This document shows, piece by piece, positions 46,233-55,929 of a stretch of 64,000 nucleotides of DNA (its first letter is position 1; every line of letters starts with the position of its first letter). This DNA comes from Enterococcus timonensis (GTDB lineage: Bacteria > Bacillota > Bacilli > Lactobacillales > Enterococcaceae): NCBI RefSeq assembly GCF_900104595.1, contig NZ_FNVY01000004.1:434001-498000 (forward strand), in the 5' to 3' direction. The position numbers and the translations under genes were made by a program. Below the pieces are notes generated by a model. It was not told where the DNA came from and did not search any database. It saw only the letters and a list, made by a program, of their open reading frames with translations.

Positions 46233-47561
46233 GGGTGTGTCAAGAAGTTTGTGTAAATTCATTTAAACCTTATTCAGTTTGATTTATATTTTTAAAACAT
46301 TGAATCCAATGTGTCCTGGCATTGTTTAAAACCTTTATGGGCTCTACCAGTTTTTTTATTATTATAATCAACCATTTGGGTGACTAAAAAACGATCAAGA
46401 GCTTCTTCATTAGGAAATTGTTCTTTGATTTTTGTTTTTCTTTTCAACTGTTTATTGAAAGATTCAATAATGTTGGTGGAATAAATAGTACCTCGAATAG
46501 CTTTGGGAAATTGCGTGAAGGTCAGGAGATTTTCTGTGTTTTGAAGAGAGTGCGTCATTCTTGGATAACGTTTCTCCCATTTTTCTATAAAGGTTTGGAT
46601 TTTTTCTTCACCCTCTTTAAAATTGATCGCATGATGAATTCCTTTGAAATCACTGGCTACTTCTTTACGATCAGAAACGCGAACCTTTCCCATAATGTTT
46701 CGGTTAATGTGCACAAGACATCGTTGAAATTTAGCTTGGGGATAATTTCTTTCGCAAGCATTTTGAATAGCGGTCATGCCATCGGCAACGATAAGTTGCA
46801 CATCAGTTAGTCCTCTAGAAACAAGACTGCCTAATAAATCGGACCAAGCAGCATCTGATTCTTGTGGGGCAATAAGATAATCTAAAATTTCTTTTTCTCC
46901 AGAAGAAGTAATCCCTAAAGCAATATGTACCGCTTCTTTCTGGACAGCGTCACGTCTTAAGGGAATATATGTAGCATCTAGAAAAAGACAAACATATTGT
47001 GAATGAAAAATAGGACGGGAATGAAAAGCAGTCACTTGTTCATCAACCATTTTTGTAATGTTAGAAATGGTCGTAGGACTATAGTGTGAACCATACATCT
47101 TTTCAATTAAATCGGCAATTTCTCTAGTGGTAATGCCTTTTTCATAGAGTTGGATAATAGTCGTTTCTAAGCTGTCAATACGATGAGTATAAGGAGGAAT
47201 TAAAGACTGATGAAATTCTCCTTTTCTGTCCCTAGGGACGCGCACATTAATTTGACCAAACTGTGTATCTAATCGTCTTGTGTAGTCACCATTTCGATAG
47301 TTACCGTTATTGAGTCGCGCGTAAGGATTATAGCCGAGAATAGCAGTTAATTCACTTTCTAAAAGAGTATTCATTGTGGTTTCAAGCTGATTGCGAAAAA
47401 CTTCTGTTAAATTTGTATTTTCTAGTAGTGCTTGAGCGATTTCTTTGTTAAACTGATTCATGGGAAGACCTCTTTCGTTGATTTGGTTTAGTCGCTTTAA
47501 TCATACGAATAAGGTCTTCCTTTTTCAATACCCTAATTTACACAAACTATTTTACGCTCTC
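46233..47561 (-). mobile_element. IS256-family insertion sequence (full copy)
   Basis: A 1329-bp element with related terminal repeats (GGGTGTGTCAAG-AAGTTTGTGTAAATT and the inverse GAGAGCGTAAAA-TAGTTTGTGTAAATT). Its right end is also the end of the composite, next to GAATTTTT; its left end joins the cargo. Confidence 0.93.
46292..47461 (-). CDS. IS256-family (Mutator) transposase
   Basis: A 389-residue transposase. The DDE residues fall in CLFLDATYIPL (first Asp), LIVADGMTAIQNACERNYP (second Asp) and STNIIESFNKQLKRKTK (Glu). RCLVHINRNIMGKV is the family C-x2-H segment. AAAGAGGT is 5 nt before the ATG. Intact and probably active. Confidence 0.96.
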   Translation of the reverse strand: MNQFNKEIAQALLENTNLTEVFRNQLETTMNTLLESELTAILGYNPYARLNNGNYRNGDYTRRLDTQFGQINVRVPRDRKGEFHQSLIPPYTHRIDSLETTIIQLYEKGITTREIADLIEKMYGSHYSPTTISNITKMVDEQVTAFHSRPIFHSQYVCLFLDATYIPLRRDAVQKEAVHIALGITSSGEKEILDYLIAPQESDAAWSDLLGSLVSRGLTDVQLIVADGMTAIQNACERNYPQAKFQRCLVHINRNIMGKVRVSDRKEVASDFKGIHHAINFKEGEEKIQTFIEKWEKRYPRMTHSLQNTENLLTFTQFPKAIRGTIYSTNIIESFNKQLKRKTKIKEQFPNEEALDRFLVTQMVDYNNKKTGRAHKGFKQCQDTLDSMF

Positions 47562-47569
47562 GAATTTTT
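47562..47569. repeat. right 8-bp target duplication of the IS256 composite
   Basis: GAATTTTT matches 44049-44056 exactly. Confidence 0.93.
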
Positions 47570-48119
47570 ACCCCAGCAATTTACCGAAGAAATTAATGAG
47601 AATTTTGCCAGTCGTTATCAAACGACGTTACCCATGGTTTTACAAAAAGAGGAGCGGTGGGAAAATCTCCATTACGGTATTGGTTCAGAAAATAGTTTTG
47701 CCGACAATGCTTGTGCGATTGCTAGTCTGGCTATGATTGAAGGATATTTTCAACAAAGTCCAGCGCCGGTTGAAGAAATTTTGCAATGGGCTGGTGACAC
47801 GTATTATGTGCCGGGAGCTGGGACTAGTTGGCAAATTTTTATTGAGTTTGCCCGGGCGAATCAATTAGGTTATGAAGATTTAGGGAGTGATTCTAACGCC
47901 TTAATGAATCATTTGGCGCAAAATCATCCGGTTGTTGTTTCGGTAGGTCCTGGAGAATTTACCACAACCGGACATATTATGGTCTTAACTAATGGCGGTA
48001 ACGGTGAAATCCAAGTTTATGATCCTAATGACACGCCAGAAAAAAATCATTTTGCAAAAACTTTTGACGTGGGCATTTTTCAACAAGAGGCGCTTCATTA
48101 TTGGGCGTTTTGGTCCTAG
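47570..48119 (+). pseudogene. 3' part of C39-like peptidase gene split by IS256
   Basis: The frame continues from the right duplication: LPQQFTEEINENFASRYQ, then a papain-like C39 domain with catalytic Cys in FADNACAIASLAMIEGYF, His in TGHIMVLTNGG and Asp in VYDPND. The N-terminal anchor is at 43923-44056. Upstream readable codons (47460-47561) belong to the IS, so no proper start remains; only read-through of the mobile DNA could express it. The restored product would be an outward-facing membrane-anchored cysteine peptidase beside a VanRS-like pair. Confidence 0.85.
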
Positions 48120-48167
48120 GCAGTCCCGATTAGATTCTGCTATAATGAAAAAAAAGGAGCAGATGAC

Positions 48168-48893
48168 ATGGTGACGATTGCTTTAGTGGAAGATGAAAAA
48201 GAAATTGCTGATTTATTGGCAACTTATTTAGAAAATGAAGGCTATACAGTAAAGGCTTTTTATGACGGGATTTCCGCTCATAATTATTTTTTAGAAAACC
48301 AACCGGATTTAGCACTGTTAGATGTGATGTTGCCGGATATTACGGGGCTTACTCTGCTCCAAGAAATTCGCCGAGAACATTTTTATCCAGTGATTTTTTT
48401 AACTGCCAAAGGGGAAGCGCTAGATAAAATAAACGGACTAACTTTAGGGGCGGATGATTATATTACGAAACCTTTCAATCCTTTAGAAGTAGTGGCGCGG
48501 GTCAAGACACAATTGCGCCGGGTCCAACGTTATAATCAATCAACAATAATTTCAACTGAAAAAAATGAAGCTAAAGATATGGAAGAAATCCAGGTGAAAG
48601 GCTATGACCGCCACGGTTTACGCTTAGAACCACAAGCCCATAAAGTTTTTTTATACGATAAAGAAATTTTTTTGACGCCGCTGGAATTTTCGATTTTATC
48701 TTTATTAATGGAGCAACAAGGAAATGTCGTCTCCTCAGAAAAGATTTTTGAAACAGTCTGGGGCGAAAAATTTTTAGACAATAACAATACGGTGATGGCC
48801 CATATTGCTCGATTAAGAGAAAAATTAAGCGACACACCGCAAAAACCGAAATTTATAAAAACCGTGTGGGGAGTGGGGTATACACTTGTCTAA
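48168..48893 (+). CDS. OmpR-family response regulator (VanR-like)
   Basis: A 241-residue regulator: receiver with EDE at 8-10, phosphoacceptor Asp52 (LALLDVMLPDITG), Lys in DDYITKPFNP, and a winged helix C-terminus with NNNTVMAHIARLREKL. The sequence and the short linker are close to VanR-type regulators. AAAAGGAGC precedes the ATG, and TATAAT at 48141-48146 may be its own promoter, so the IS256 insertion upstream need not silence it. The kinase gene overlaps its end. Without van resistance genes nearby, it is a VanRS relative, not a resistance locus. Confidence 0.9.
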   Translation: MVTIALVEDEKEIADLLATYLENEGYTVKAFYDGISAHNYFLENQPDLALLDVMLPDITGLTLLQEIRREHFYPVIFLTAKGEALDKINGLTLGADDYITKPFNPLEVVARVKTQLRRVQRYNQSTIISTEKNEAKDMEEIQVKGYDRHGLRLEPQAHKVFLYDKEIFLTPLEFSILSLLMEQQGNVVSSEKIFETVWGEKFLDNNNTVMAHIARLREKLSDTPQKPKFIKTVWGVGYTLV

Positions 48894-49968
48894 TAGAAAT
48901 CAGCAAATAACTCGTAAGATATTTCGTCAATTTTTAATTACTTGGTTATTATTTATCGGAGTTACTCTTGGTTTAACGGCAATTATTCTTTTTTTGAGTA
49001 GCCAAACAACGTGGTATGGAACGGAAACTTTTTATCCAATTTTCTCTTTGATTCATGATTATTTAACGCCGTTCTTGCTTGTTTTTTTAGTTGTGGTGAC
49101 AGCCGTTATTATCTACTATTATCTTCATAAAAGTTTATCTTTAGTCAATGAAGTAGTAGAAGGAGCGGAATCCATCATTAATGATCCGCAAAAAAATCTT
49201 GTTTTTTCGCCTGATTTAAAAGAGACGCAAGATCAACTAAATACGATTCGAACGGAAAATATTAAAAACCAACGAGCAGCAGTCGAAGCAGAATCTCGTA
49301 AAAATGATTTGATTGTTTATCTAGCTCACGATCTTCGGACGCCGTTAACTTCGGTAATAGGTTACTTAACCTTATTAAAAGACGATCCGGATTTATCAGC
49401 GGAAGCTAAGGCCCGCTACACAGAAATTTCTTTAGAAAAAGCGTTGCGTTTGGAAAATTTAATTGGTGATTTTTTTGAAATTACCCGCTTTAATTTGACC
49501 ACCTTAACTTTGTCCAAAGAACCATTTTACTTAACTCGCGCCTTAGAACAAGTGACTTTTGAATTTTTGCCATTGATGGCTGAAAAAAATCTCACTTGGG
49601 ATTTACAATTAGGCGACAATCTGGAAATTTCCGCCGATCCTGATAAATTAGCTCGGGTTTTTGATAACTTGATTAAAAATGCTTTAAACTATGCGCCGGC
49701 AAATTCTGTTCTAACTTTAAAAGTGACAGAACAATCGCAGTCGGTTGTTATCACTTTAAGCAATCAAGGCAAAACCATTCCGCCAGAAAAATTACCGCAT
49801 TTGTTCGAACCATTTTATCGTTACGATGCCGCGCGGACAACGAGCACCGGCGGAACAGGGCTAGGATTATCGATTGCAAAAGAAATTGTCGAACTCCATC
49901 ATGGCTTAATTTCAGCTGAAAGTGTGGATAGTGTAATTACTATGACCGTGGTTCTGCCCAAAAAATAA
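48886..49968 (+). CDS. sensor histidine kinase (VanS-like)
   Basis: A 360-residue kinase: TM1 (about 15-38), short outside loop (about 39-60), TM2 (about 61-80), HisKA with His148 in YLAHDLRTPLTSVIGYL, N box NLIKNALNYAP, G2-type GTGLGLSIAKEI. The short sensor loop and AHDLRTPLT sequence are VanS-like. It starts with TTG overlapping the regulator stop by 8 bp, with a GTGGGG site upstream. The pair follows the disrupted C39 gene. Signal unknown. Confidence 0.9.
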   Translation: MSNRNQQITRKIFRQFLITWLLFIGVTLGLTAIILFLSSQTTWYGTETFYPIFSLIHDYLTPFLLVFLVVVTAVIIYYYLHKSLSLVNEVVEGAESIINDPQKNLVFSPDLKETQDQLNTIRTENIKNQRAAVEAESRKNDLIVYLAHDLRTPLTSVIGYLTLLKDDPDLSAEAKARYTEISLEKALRLENLIGDFFEITRFNLTTLTLSKEPFYLTRALEQVTFEFLPLMAEKNLTWDLQLGDNLEISADPDKLARVFDNLIKNALNYAPANSVLTLKVTEQSQSVVITLSNQGKTIPPEKLPHLFEPFYRYDAARTTSTGGTGLGLSIAKEIVELHHGLISAESVDSVITMTVVLPKK

Positions 49969-50017
49969 AAGTAAAAGTAAAATCGCTAGGATGTGCGACT
50001 TTACTTTTACTTTTTTC
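49967..50017 (+). terminator. rho-independent terminator of the two-component operon
   Basis: AAAAGTAAAAGTAAAATCGC pairs with GCGACTTTACTTTTACTTTT, followed by T-rich sequence. Confidence 0.88.
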
Positions 50018-50053
50018 ATTTTACGGTATACTAGAAAAAAGGAAGTGATCGAT

Positions 50054-50380
50054 TTGTTTACAAGAGAAGATGATGATTTTATTTTACGCCAGGTCAAATC
50101 GCTAGCCCAAGGTTTAGGGAAATTTCTTGGCAAAAAAAGTTTCTATGAACTTTTATCGATGGAACAAAAACAACAAGTGCCAGAATCGCGCTACGATGAT
50201 TTTTTGAAAGTTTTAGCTTTAGAAGAAAAAATGACCGCCGAACAAATTTCAGTGGAAACAGTGGCGACACTAACGAATTTTCCAAAAAGTGACTTGCAAG
50301 CAATATTGACAGCTCGTCGTTTGCCGACGCCAGCAGAAAGTGTTAAAATTGCCGCTTTTGTTGATGGGACGCTTCGTTAA
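50054..50380 (+). CDS. hypothetical cytosolic protein
   Basis: A 108-residue helical protein opening FTREDDDFILRQVKSLAQGLGKFLG, similar to the start of DUF6483-type proteins of Firmicutes as I remember them (not verified). TTG at 50054 is chosen after GGAAGTG; an ATG frame 21 codons upstream reads through the preceding terminator and is unlikely. TATACT at 50027-50032 is a probable -10. Stands alone before the glycosyltransferase operon. Confidence 0.65.
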   Translation: MFTREDDDFILRQVKSLAQGLGKFLGKKSFYELLSMEQKQQVPESRYDDFLKVLALEEKMTAEQISVETVATLTNFPKSDLQAILTARRLPTPAESVKIAAFVDGTLR

Positions 50381-50384
50381 TTTT

Positions 50385-50412
50385 TTGCAAACGAATGAAA
50401 ATTTGGTAAAAT
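50385..50412 (+). promoter_or_regulatory. promoter of the glycosyltransferase-pncB-nadE operon
   Basis: TTGCAA (50385-50390), 16-bp spacer, TAAAAT (50407-50412). Confidence 0.7.
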
Positions 50413-50439
50413 GAGGTCATGTCAAAAGGAGGTCAGTGG

Positions 50440-51396
50440 ATGAATTTAGCTGTGGTGGTGCCATGTTTTAATGAAGCGGCAGCTTTGCCCTATTTTTTAA
50501 AAGAAATGGCAGAAGTTGAAAGTAGCTTGCCAGTTGACGTGGACTATTTTTTTGTTGACGATGGATCCACCGATGATACGTTAAATATCTTAAAAGAAGC
50601 AGCCACTAAAAATTCCCACCTTCAATATTTATCTTTATCCAGAAATTTTGGTAAAGAAGCGGCGCTATATGCCGGATTATCAGCGACAAATCACGATTAT
50701 ATTGCCGTGATGGATGCGGATTTGCAAGATCCGCCGGCATTATTAAAAGAAATGCTGCGTTTAGTCCAAGAAGAACATTACGATATGGTGGGCACCAAAC
50801 GTCAAGATCGACGCGGGGAGCCGTGGCTACGGAGTTTTTTCTCCCGCTCTTTTTATTTTTTAATGAAAAAAATTTCCAACACACCGCTTGAACCTGGCGT
50901 TCGCGATTACCGACTCATGACCCGCCAAGTGGTTGAAGCGGTCTTATCGGTATCTGAGTATAATCGTTTTTCTAAAGGAATTTTTTCTTGGGTAGGTTTT
51001 AAAACTATTTATTTGCCTTATGAAAATCACGAACGAATCGCCGGGGAAACGTCTTGGTCTTTTTGGCAATTATTTTCTTATTCATTAGAAGCGATTGTCA
51101 ATTTTTCTGATGTACCTTTGACCCTTGCTTCATTGGTAGGAGTGGTTGCTTGTTTGGCGGCGATTATTTCCACAATTGTGATTGTCGTCCGAACGCTAAT
51201 GTTTGGCGATCCTACAAGCGGGTGGCCGTCACTTGCCACAATTATTTTATTTGTCGGCGGTCTGCAATTATTTTCCCTGGGAATTGTGGGCAAATACATC
51301 GGTAAAATCTTTCTTGAAACCAAAAATCGTCCCCGCTATTTATTAAAAGAGACGAATTTAAAAAAGGAGCACGAACATGAACATGTATCCAGATGA
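50440..51396 (+). CDS. GT2 glycosyltransferase (DPM/GtrB-like, membrane)
   Basis: A 318-residue enzyme: GT-A fold with PCFNEAAAL, DDGSTDDT, RNFGKEAALYAGL and VMDADLQDPP (DxD-type metal site), amphipathic segment, then two TM helices (about 228-250 and 263-285). This is the polyprenyl-phosphate sugar transferase branch used for wall polymer or lipid glycosylation. AAAGGAGG serves the ATG at 50440 rather than 50419. Its end overlaps pncB by 20 bp. Confidence 0.92.
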   Translation: MNLAVVVPCFNEAAALPYFLKEMAEVESSLPVDVDYFFVDDGSTDDTLNILKEAATKNSHLQYLSLSRNFGKEAALYAGLSATNHDYIAVMDADLQDPPALLKEMLRLVQEEHYDMVGTKRQDRRGEPWLRSFFSRSFYFLMKKISNTPLEPGVRDYRLMTRQVVEAVLSVSEYNRFSKGIFSWVGFKTIYLPYENHERIAGETSWSFWQLFSYSLEAIVNFSDVPLTLASLVGVVACLAAIISTIVIVVRTLMFGDPTSGWPSLATIILFVGGLQLFSLGIVGKYIGKIFLETKNRPRYLLKETNLKKEHEHEHVSR

Positions 51397-52852
51397 TTCT
51401 TTAACCTTACACACGGACCTTTATCAAATAAATATGATGCAAACCTATTGGGAGCTTGGACGGGCGGATTTACATTCTGTTTTTGAAGTTTATTTTCGTG
51501 AATTACCTTTTCAAAATGGTTACGCCATTTTTGCCGGGTTGCAACGGGTAGTGAATTATTTAGAGCAATTAACTTTTTCTGAAACGGATTTGGCTTATTT
51601 AAAAGATCTTGGTTACTCCGCAGAATTTCTTGCTTATTTAAAAGATTTTAAATTTTCCTGTACCGTCCGCTCAGTGGTTGAAGGGGATTTGGTTTTCCAT
51701 AATGAACCTTTGATGCAAGTGGAAGGTCCTTTAGCCCAATGTCAATTGGTGGAAACGGCCTTGTTAAATATTATTAATTATCAAACATTAATCGCCACGA
51801 AAGCCGCCCGGATTAAATCGGTCATCGGTCAAGATCCTTTATTAGAATTCGGGACTCGCAGAGCGCAAGAATTGGATGCCGCCATTTGGGGGACGCGCGC
51901 GGCTTTTATTGGCGGTGCTGATGCTACAAGTAATGTGCGGGCGGGGAAAATTTTTGGGATTGCTGTTTCAGGGACCCATGCGCATTCACTCGTTCAATCT
52001 TACGGCAATGATTACGATGCATTTATGGCTTATGGAAAAACCCATGTGGATTGTGTTTTTCTAGTAGATACATACGACACGCTGAAATCCGGTGTGCCAA
52101 ACGCCATTAAAGTGGCCCGCGAACTTGGCGATAAAATTAATTTTCAAGGAGTGCGGATTGACTCAGGCGATATGGCGTATATTTCAAAACGGGTCCGAGA
52201 ACAATTAGACGACGCTGGTTTTCCAGATGCAAAAATTTATGCTTCTAATGATTTGGATGAAAATACAATTTTGTCTTTGAAAATGCAAAAAGCAAAAATC
52301 GACGTCTGGGGTGTGGGGACAAAACTCATTACCGCCTACGATCAACCCGCTTTAGGTGCCGTTTATAAATTAGTTTCCATTGAAAACGAACAAGGAAAAA
52401 TGATCGATACGATCAAATTATCTGGTAACGCCGAAAAAGTTTCCACCCCAGGAAAAAAACAAGTTTGGCGAATCACCCGAAAAGATGGCGGAAAATCAGA
52501 AGGCGACTATATCACTTTGATGGATGAAGATCCGCGAAAAGAAGAAGAACTTTATATGTTCCATCCGGTGCATACTTATATTCATAAACGGGTTCGGAAT
52601 TTTTGCGCCCGACCATTGTTGCAAACAATTTATCAAGATGGGAAACGAATTTATGAGATGCCAACTCTGACTGAAATTAAAGAAAGTGCCCGCCAAAATC
52701 TGGATTCTTTATGGGATGAATACAAGCGCGATTTAAATCCGCAACCATATCCTGTCGACCTTTCTTCTGATCTTTGGAATCACAAAATGAAATTAATTGA
52801 GAGTGTCCGCCGGCAAGTTCAAGCGCTGGCACCAGAAAGGACCGATGATTAA
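51377..52852 (+). CDS. pncB: nicotinate phosphoribosyltransferase
   Basis: A 491-residue enzyme converting nicotinate and PRPP to NaMN, the first step of the Preiss-Handler route to [18 protein letters not shown] near the start, [30 protein letters not shown] around residue 157 and the conserved GTHAHSLVQ (catalytic His) near 200 are diagnostic, with [12 protein letters not shown] near 258. AAAGGAGC precedes the ATG. It is followed by nadE with a 1-bp overlap, so NAD salvage is encoded as one unit. Confidence 0.97.
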   Translation: MNMYPDDSLTLHTDLYQINMMQTYWELGRADLHSVFEVYFRELPFQNGYAIFAGLQRVVNYLEQLTFSETDLAYLKDLGYSAEFLAYLKDFKFSCTVRSVVEGDLVFHNEPLMQVEGPLAQCQLVETALLNIINYQTLIATKAARIKSVIGQDPLLEFGTRRAQELDAAIWGTRAAFIGGADATSNVRAGKIFGIAVSGTHAHSLVQSYGNDYDAFMAYGKTHVDCVFLVDTYDTLKSGVPNAIKVARELGDKINFQGVRIDSGDMAYISKRVREQLDDAGFPDAKIYASNDLDENTILSLKMQKAKIDVWGVGTKLITAYDQPALGAVYKLVSIENEQGKMIDTIKLSGNAEKVSTPGKKQVWRITRKDGGKSEGDYITLMDEDPRKEEELYMFHPVHTYIHKRVRNFCARPLLQTIYQDGKRIYEMPTLTEIKESARQNLDSLWDEYKRDLNPQPYPVDLSSDLWNHKMKLIESVRRQVQALAPERTDD

Positions 52853-53670
52853 TGCGACCATTACAAGAAAAAATTATTCAAGAACTCAAAGTTCAACCAA
52901 CGATTGATTCGGAAAAAGAAATTCGCCGCAGCATTGATTTTTTAAAAAGTTACGCTAAAAAAAATTCATTTTTAAAAAGTTTTGTTTTAGGAATTTCTGG
53001 TGGTCAAGATTCTACTTTAGCCGGCAAACTCGCCCAAATGGCTAGCAGCGAACTGCAAGCAGAAGGAATTGATTTTCAATTTATTGCCATTCGCCTGCCT
53101 TATGGTACGCAAAAAGATGAAATCGACGCTCAAAAAGCGCTGGCTTTTATTCAGCCAGATCAGTCGATGACTATCGATATTAAACCTGCCGTTGAAGCGC
53201 TGGTGGCCAGCATGCCTCAAGGTGTTGAAATCAGCGATTTTAACAAAGGAAATATTAAGGCGCGCCAGCGGATGGTGGCCCAATATGCAGTGGCTGGGCA
53301 ATTGGCCGGTGCGGTAATTGGTACCGATCACGCGGCGGAAAATATTACTGGATTTTTCACTAAATTTGGTGATGGGGCTGCTGACTTAACGCCTTTATAT
53401 CGTTTAAATAAACGCCAAGGAAAAATGTTACTGCAACATCTCGGTGCCGATTCTGCTCTTTATGAAAAAATTCCTACCGCCGACCTAGAGGATGACAAAC
53501 CGCTAATCGCTGATGAAGTGGCGCTAGGTGTGACATATGCCAATATCGATGATTATTTAGAAGGCCGCGACATTGACACTAAGGCGGCTGAAAAAATTGA
53601 AAATTGGTTTTTAAAAACAGAACACAAGCGGCATTTGCCAATCACGGTATTTGATGATTTCTGGAAATAA
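52852..53670 (+). CDS. nadE: NH3-dependent NAD+ synthetase
   Basis: A 272-residue enzyme amidating deamido-NAD to NAD. ATP-PPase P-loop [14 protein letters not shown] near residue 50, and [31 protein letters not shown] near 160, are typical of the ammonia-using form; no glutaminase domain is fused. Start ATG overlaps the pncB stop (TAATG). A hairpin at 53723-53755 without a T-run lies after it. Confidence 0.97.
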   Translation: MRPLQEKIIQELKVQPTIDSEKEIRRSIDFLKSYAKKNSFLKSFVLGISGGQDSTLAGKLAQMASSELQAEGIDFQFIAIRLPYGTQKDEIDAQKALAFIQPDQSMTIDIKPAVEALVASMPQGVEISDFNKGNIKARQRMVAQYAVAGQLAGAVIGTDHAAENITGFFTKFGDGAADLTPLYRLNKRQGKMLLQHLGADSALYEKIPTADLEDDKPLIADEVALGVTYANIDDYLEGRDIDTKAAEKIENWFLKTEHKRHLPITVFDDFWK

Positions 53671-53771
53671 GTTAAAAATATGAGTAAGAGATTTTTAAAG
53701 TTAGTCAGACGAATGAAGACGGTGGCCAAAAAGATTTTTCTTTTTGGTCATTGTCTTGTTAAGGAGCAATC

Positions 53772-55595
53772 ATGAAAAAGAAATATTCCAATCAGCGCGG
53801 TGTAATTTATTTGCTGGTACTTTTGATCGTTAGTTATTTAGGAAATTTATATTTACAATTTATGCAAAATAATATGTCGCTAGATCTGGCGTTAAAATTT
53901 GCCCTGTCTTGGCACACGGAAAAATTTTTAATATCGACGGTCGTCCTATTTTTCGGAGCCCTTTTTTTAGCCAGTTTATTAGGTAGTTTAGCAGCTGGAA
54001 TTGGTGTGTTTAGCGTGGCGACATTTCTAATCGGCGTAGCTACATATTTAAAAATGAAATACCGGATGGAGCCGGTTTACCCGGATGATTTAAAAATGAT
54101 TACCGAATTTTCACTGTTAAAAGATATGGCAGGGTGGCCGCTCTTTATTTTGGCGATTGTTTTAATTATTCTGGTGGTGTTCTTAGCGTTATGGCAATTG
54201 AAAAAAAGTTTTCGTTTACCAAAACGTCGGCAAATTTGGCGGGTGGGACTACTTATTTTAAGCAGCTTATTTTTATTTTACGCCGCGCAATTTAACCGCA
54301 CCGGCAATCTTTTGAAAAAAGCGTATGATCGAACTGCTTTGTGGATTCCGTATTCACAAAAAATGAATTATTACAATGTCGGCTTTGTCGGCGGCTTTTT
54401 ATTTAATTTAAATGTGCCAGCCATGGACGAGCCAACTGATTATTCTAAAGAAACGATGACTGACTTAGCTGAAAAATACGCCCAAGAAGCGACAGAAAAC
54501 AACTCGGCGGCAGAAAGTGCGCAACCAAACATTATTTTTGTAATGTCAGAAAGTTTTTCAGATGGTACCAAACTTAATGGCGTTGATTTGTCGGCTGATC
54601 CTTTGGCGGCATTTAAAGAATTACAAAACACAACTTATGCCGGACAAATGCTCTCGTCAGGATTTGGCGGCGGCACGGCTAATATTGAATTTGAAGCGCT
54701 GACCAGTTTTTCTATGGAATTATTTAATCCGCAAATGACCACACCTTATACGATGTTGGTGCCAAAAGTCGAAACTTTTCCAAGCGTGGTGGATTTATTA
54801 AAAACAGCAGGCTATGACGCAACGGCAATTCATCCATACAATACGAGTATGTACAAGCGCCAAGACGTTTATGAAACGTTAGGATTTGATAATTTTTTGT
54901 CGGAAAAAACTATGACCCACACCGATACTGTTGAAAATAATCCTTATATTAGTGATGCCAGTGCTTATGCTGAAATTTTGGATACTTTAAAAGAAACTGA
55001 TACGCCGCAATTTATGCACTTGGTCACTATGCAAACCCATATGCCTTATGCCAATAAATATCCGCAACTGGATTACTTGACCACACCGCAAAATGCTACG
55101 ATGGAAAATTATTACCAAGATGTCCATGTGGCTGCCGATGCTTTGGAAGATTTTTTGCAAGAATTGACAGATTTGCCGCAGCGGACACTGGTGGTTTTTT
55201 GGGGCGATCATTTGCCAAGTATTTATTCTGAGGAAATTCAAGCAGAAAATACGGCCGCCCAACTCCATTTAACAGAATTTTTATTTTACGATACGCAAGG
55301 TCAGTTGACTGAAAAAAATCAACATGATGCCATTGTGTCGCCGATTTATTTTGCGCCGGATTTATTTCAACAAGCCGGTCTAAAAGAATCACCGTTTTAT
55401 GCTTTTTTGCACCAACTGCAAGCAGATATGCCAGCCTTTGAAAAAAATATGTACTATAACGGCCATGATTTTACTGAAACATTTGATTTTAGCCAACAAG
55501 CTGAAGAGTTATACCACGATTATCAATTAATTCAATACGACGCCACCAGTGGCGAACAATATTTAAGTGAGGAAGACTTTTTTACGGTATCTTAA
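53772..55595 (+). CDS. LTA-synthase-family phosphoglycerol transferase
   Basis: A 607-residue membrane enzyme: about five TM helices (residues 10-175), then an extracellular sulfatase-like domain. Metal and catalytic residues are visible: Glu260 in FVMSESFSD, nucleophile Thr302 in GFGGGTANIEFEAL, and FWGDHLPSIY near residue 480. It transfers glycerol-phosphate from phosphatidylglycerol to lipoteichoic acid or another wall glycan. AAGGAGC precedes the ATG. The GGGTANIEFE form matches the LtaS2/YfnI-YvgJ-type enzymes rather than primary LtaS. Substrate not fixed. Confidence 0.92.
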   Translation: MKKKYSNQRGVIYLLVLLIVSYLGNLYLQFMQNNMSLDLALKFALSWHTEKFLISTVVLFFGALFLASLLGSLAAGIGVFSVATFLIGVATYLKMKYRMEPVYPDDLKMITEFSLLKDMAGWPLFILAIVLIILVVFLALWQLKKSFRLPKRRQIWRVGLLILSSLFLFYAAQFNRTGNLLKKAYDRTALWIPYSQKMNYYNVGFVGGFLFNLNVPAMDEPTDYSKETMTDLAEKYAQEATENNSAAESAQPNIIFVMSESFSDGTKLNGVDLSADPLAAFKELQNTTYAGQMLSSGFGGGTANIEFEALTSFSMELFNPQMTTPYTMLVPKVETFPSVVDLLKTAGYDATAIHPYNTSMYKRQDVYETLGFDNFLSEKTMTHTDTVENNPYISDASAYAEILDTLKETDTPQFMHLVTMQTHMPYANKYPQLDYLTTPQNATMENYYQDVHVAADALEDFLQELTDLPQRTLVVFWGDHLPSIYSEEIQAENTAAQLHLTEFLFYDTQGQLTEKNQHDAIVSPIYFAPDLFQQAGLKESPFYAFLHQLQADMPAFEKNMYYNGHDFTETFDFSQQAEELYHDYQLIQYDATSGEQYLSEEDFFTVS

Positions 55596-55609
55596 AATCA
55601 AAAAAAATT

Positions 55610-55652
55610 AAAAGAGTTCAAAATCCATCGGTGATTTTGAACTCTTTTTTTA
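55610..55652 (+). terminator. rho-independent terminator
   Basis: AAAGAGTTCAAAATC pairs with GATTTTGAACTCTTT, followed by a T-run, 14 bp after the LTA-synthase-like stop. Confidence 0.93.
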
Positions 55653-55721
55653 TTTCTGAAAGTGAGTTTTTACGGCATTATTTTTTTGAAGAATTGTTTT
55701 TAATTTCTTAATAGGAAATGA

Positions 55722-55750
55722 TTGTCGCCAAGACTTTTTTTAGGTATAAT
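55722..55750 (+). promoter_or_regulatory. promoter of the riboswitch-ATPase transcript
   Basis: TTGTCG (55722-55727), 17-bp spacer, TATAAT (55745-55750). Confidence 0.85.
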
Positions 55751-55766
55751 GAGTTAGTAATTATTT

Positions 55767-55900
55767 TCATAGGGGAGTAACTGGCAGTATGTCTGCGGCA
55801 ACATCATCATCTTGGAACTTCGCGTTTCTGGTGTTGTCTTAAACGGTGAGACTTATGTATTGCCACACGGCGTACACGAGTCGTTTTTTTTTACTCGTGT
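55767..55900 (+). promoter_or_regulatory. yybP-ykoY riboswitch (Mn2+) and expression platform
   Basis: The conserved opening AGGGGAGTA (55771-55779) and closing GAGACTTATG (55849-55858) pair as CATA(G).../TTATG; between them GGCAACATCA pairs with TGGTGTTGTC to form the internal helix with the ATCATC-type loop. The class senses Mn2+ and usually turns on exporters. Downstream are two exclusive hairpins: ACGGC/GTCGT followed by nine T (55868-55892, terminator-like) and ACACGAGT/ACTCGTGT (55874-55900), which would break the first. Class call good; switching mechanism inferred. Confidence 0.85.
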
Positions 55901-55929
55901 TCGGCCAAATATTATTTAGGAGGCGCCAA

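Larger units (their letters stand above)
44057..47561. mobile_element. IS256-family composite element
   Basis: A 3.5-kb unit made of a 411-bp partial IS (44057-44467), about 1.77 kb of cargo with three genes, and a full IS (46233-47561), both in the same orientation. The outer ends are GGGTGTGTCAAG and, inverted, GAGAGCGTAAAA, both followed by AGTTTGTGTAAATT. The perfect 8-bp duplication GAATTTTT flanks the whole unit, so it inserted as one piece. The cargo resembles enterococcal plasmid genes (YolD-like). Confidence 0.88.

Noticed and set aside
48168-49968. Vancomycin-resistance locus
   Set aside because: Only the regulator and kinase resemble VanRS; no ligase, dehydrogenase or dipeptidase genes lie nearby.
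53723-53755. Hairpin TGGCCAAAAAGA/TCTTTTTGGTCA after nadE
   Set aside because: No T-run follows; it resembles the 34.7-kb terminator but probably does not terminate well, so it is not listed as one.
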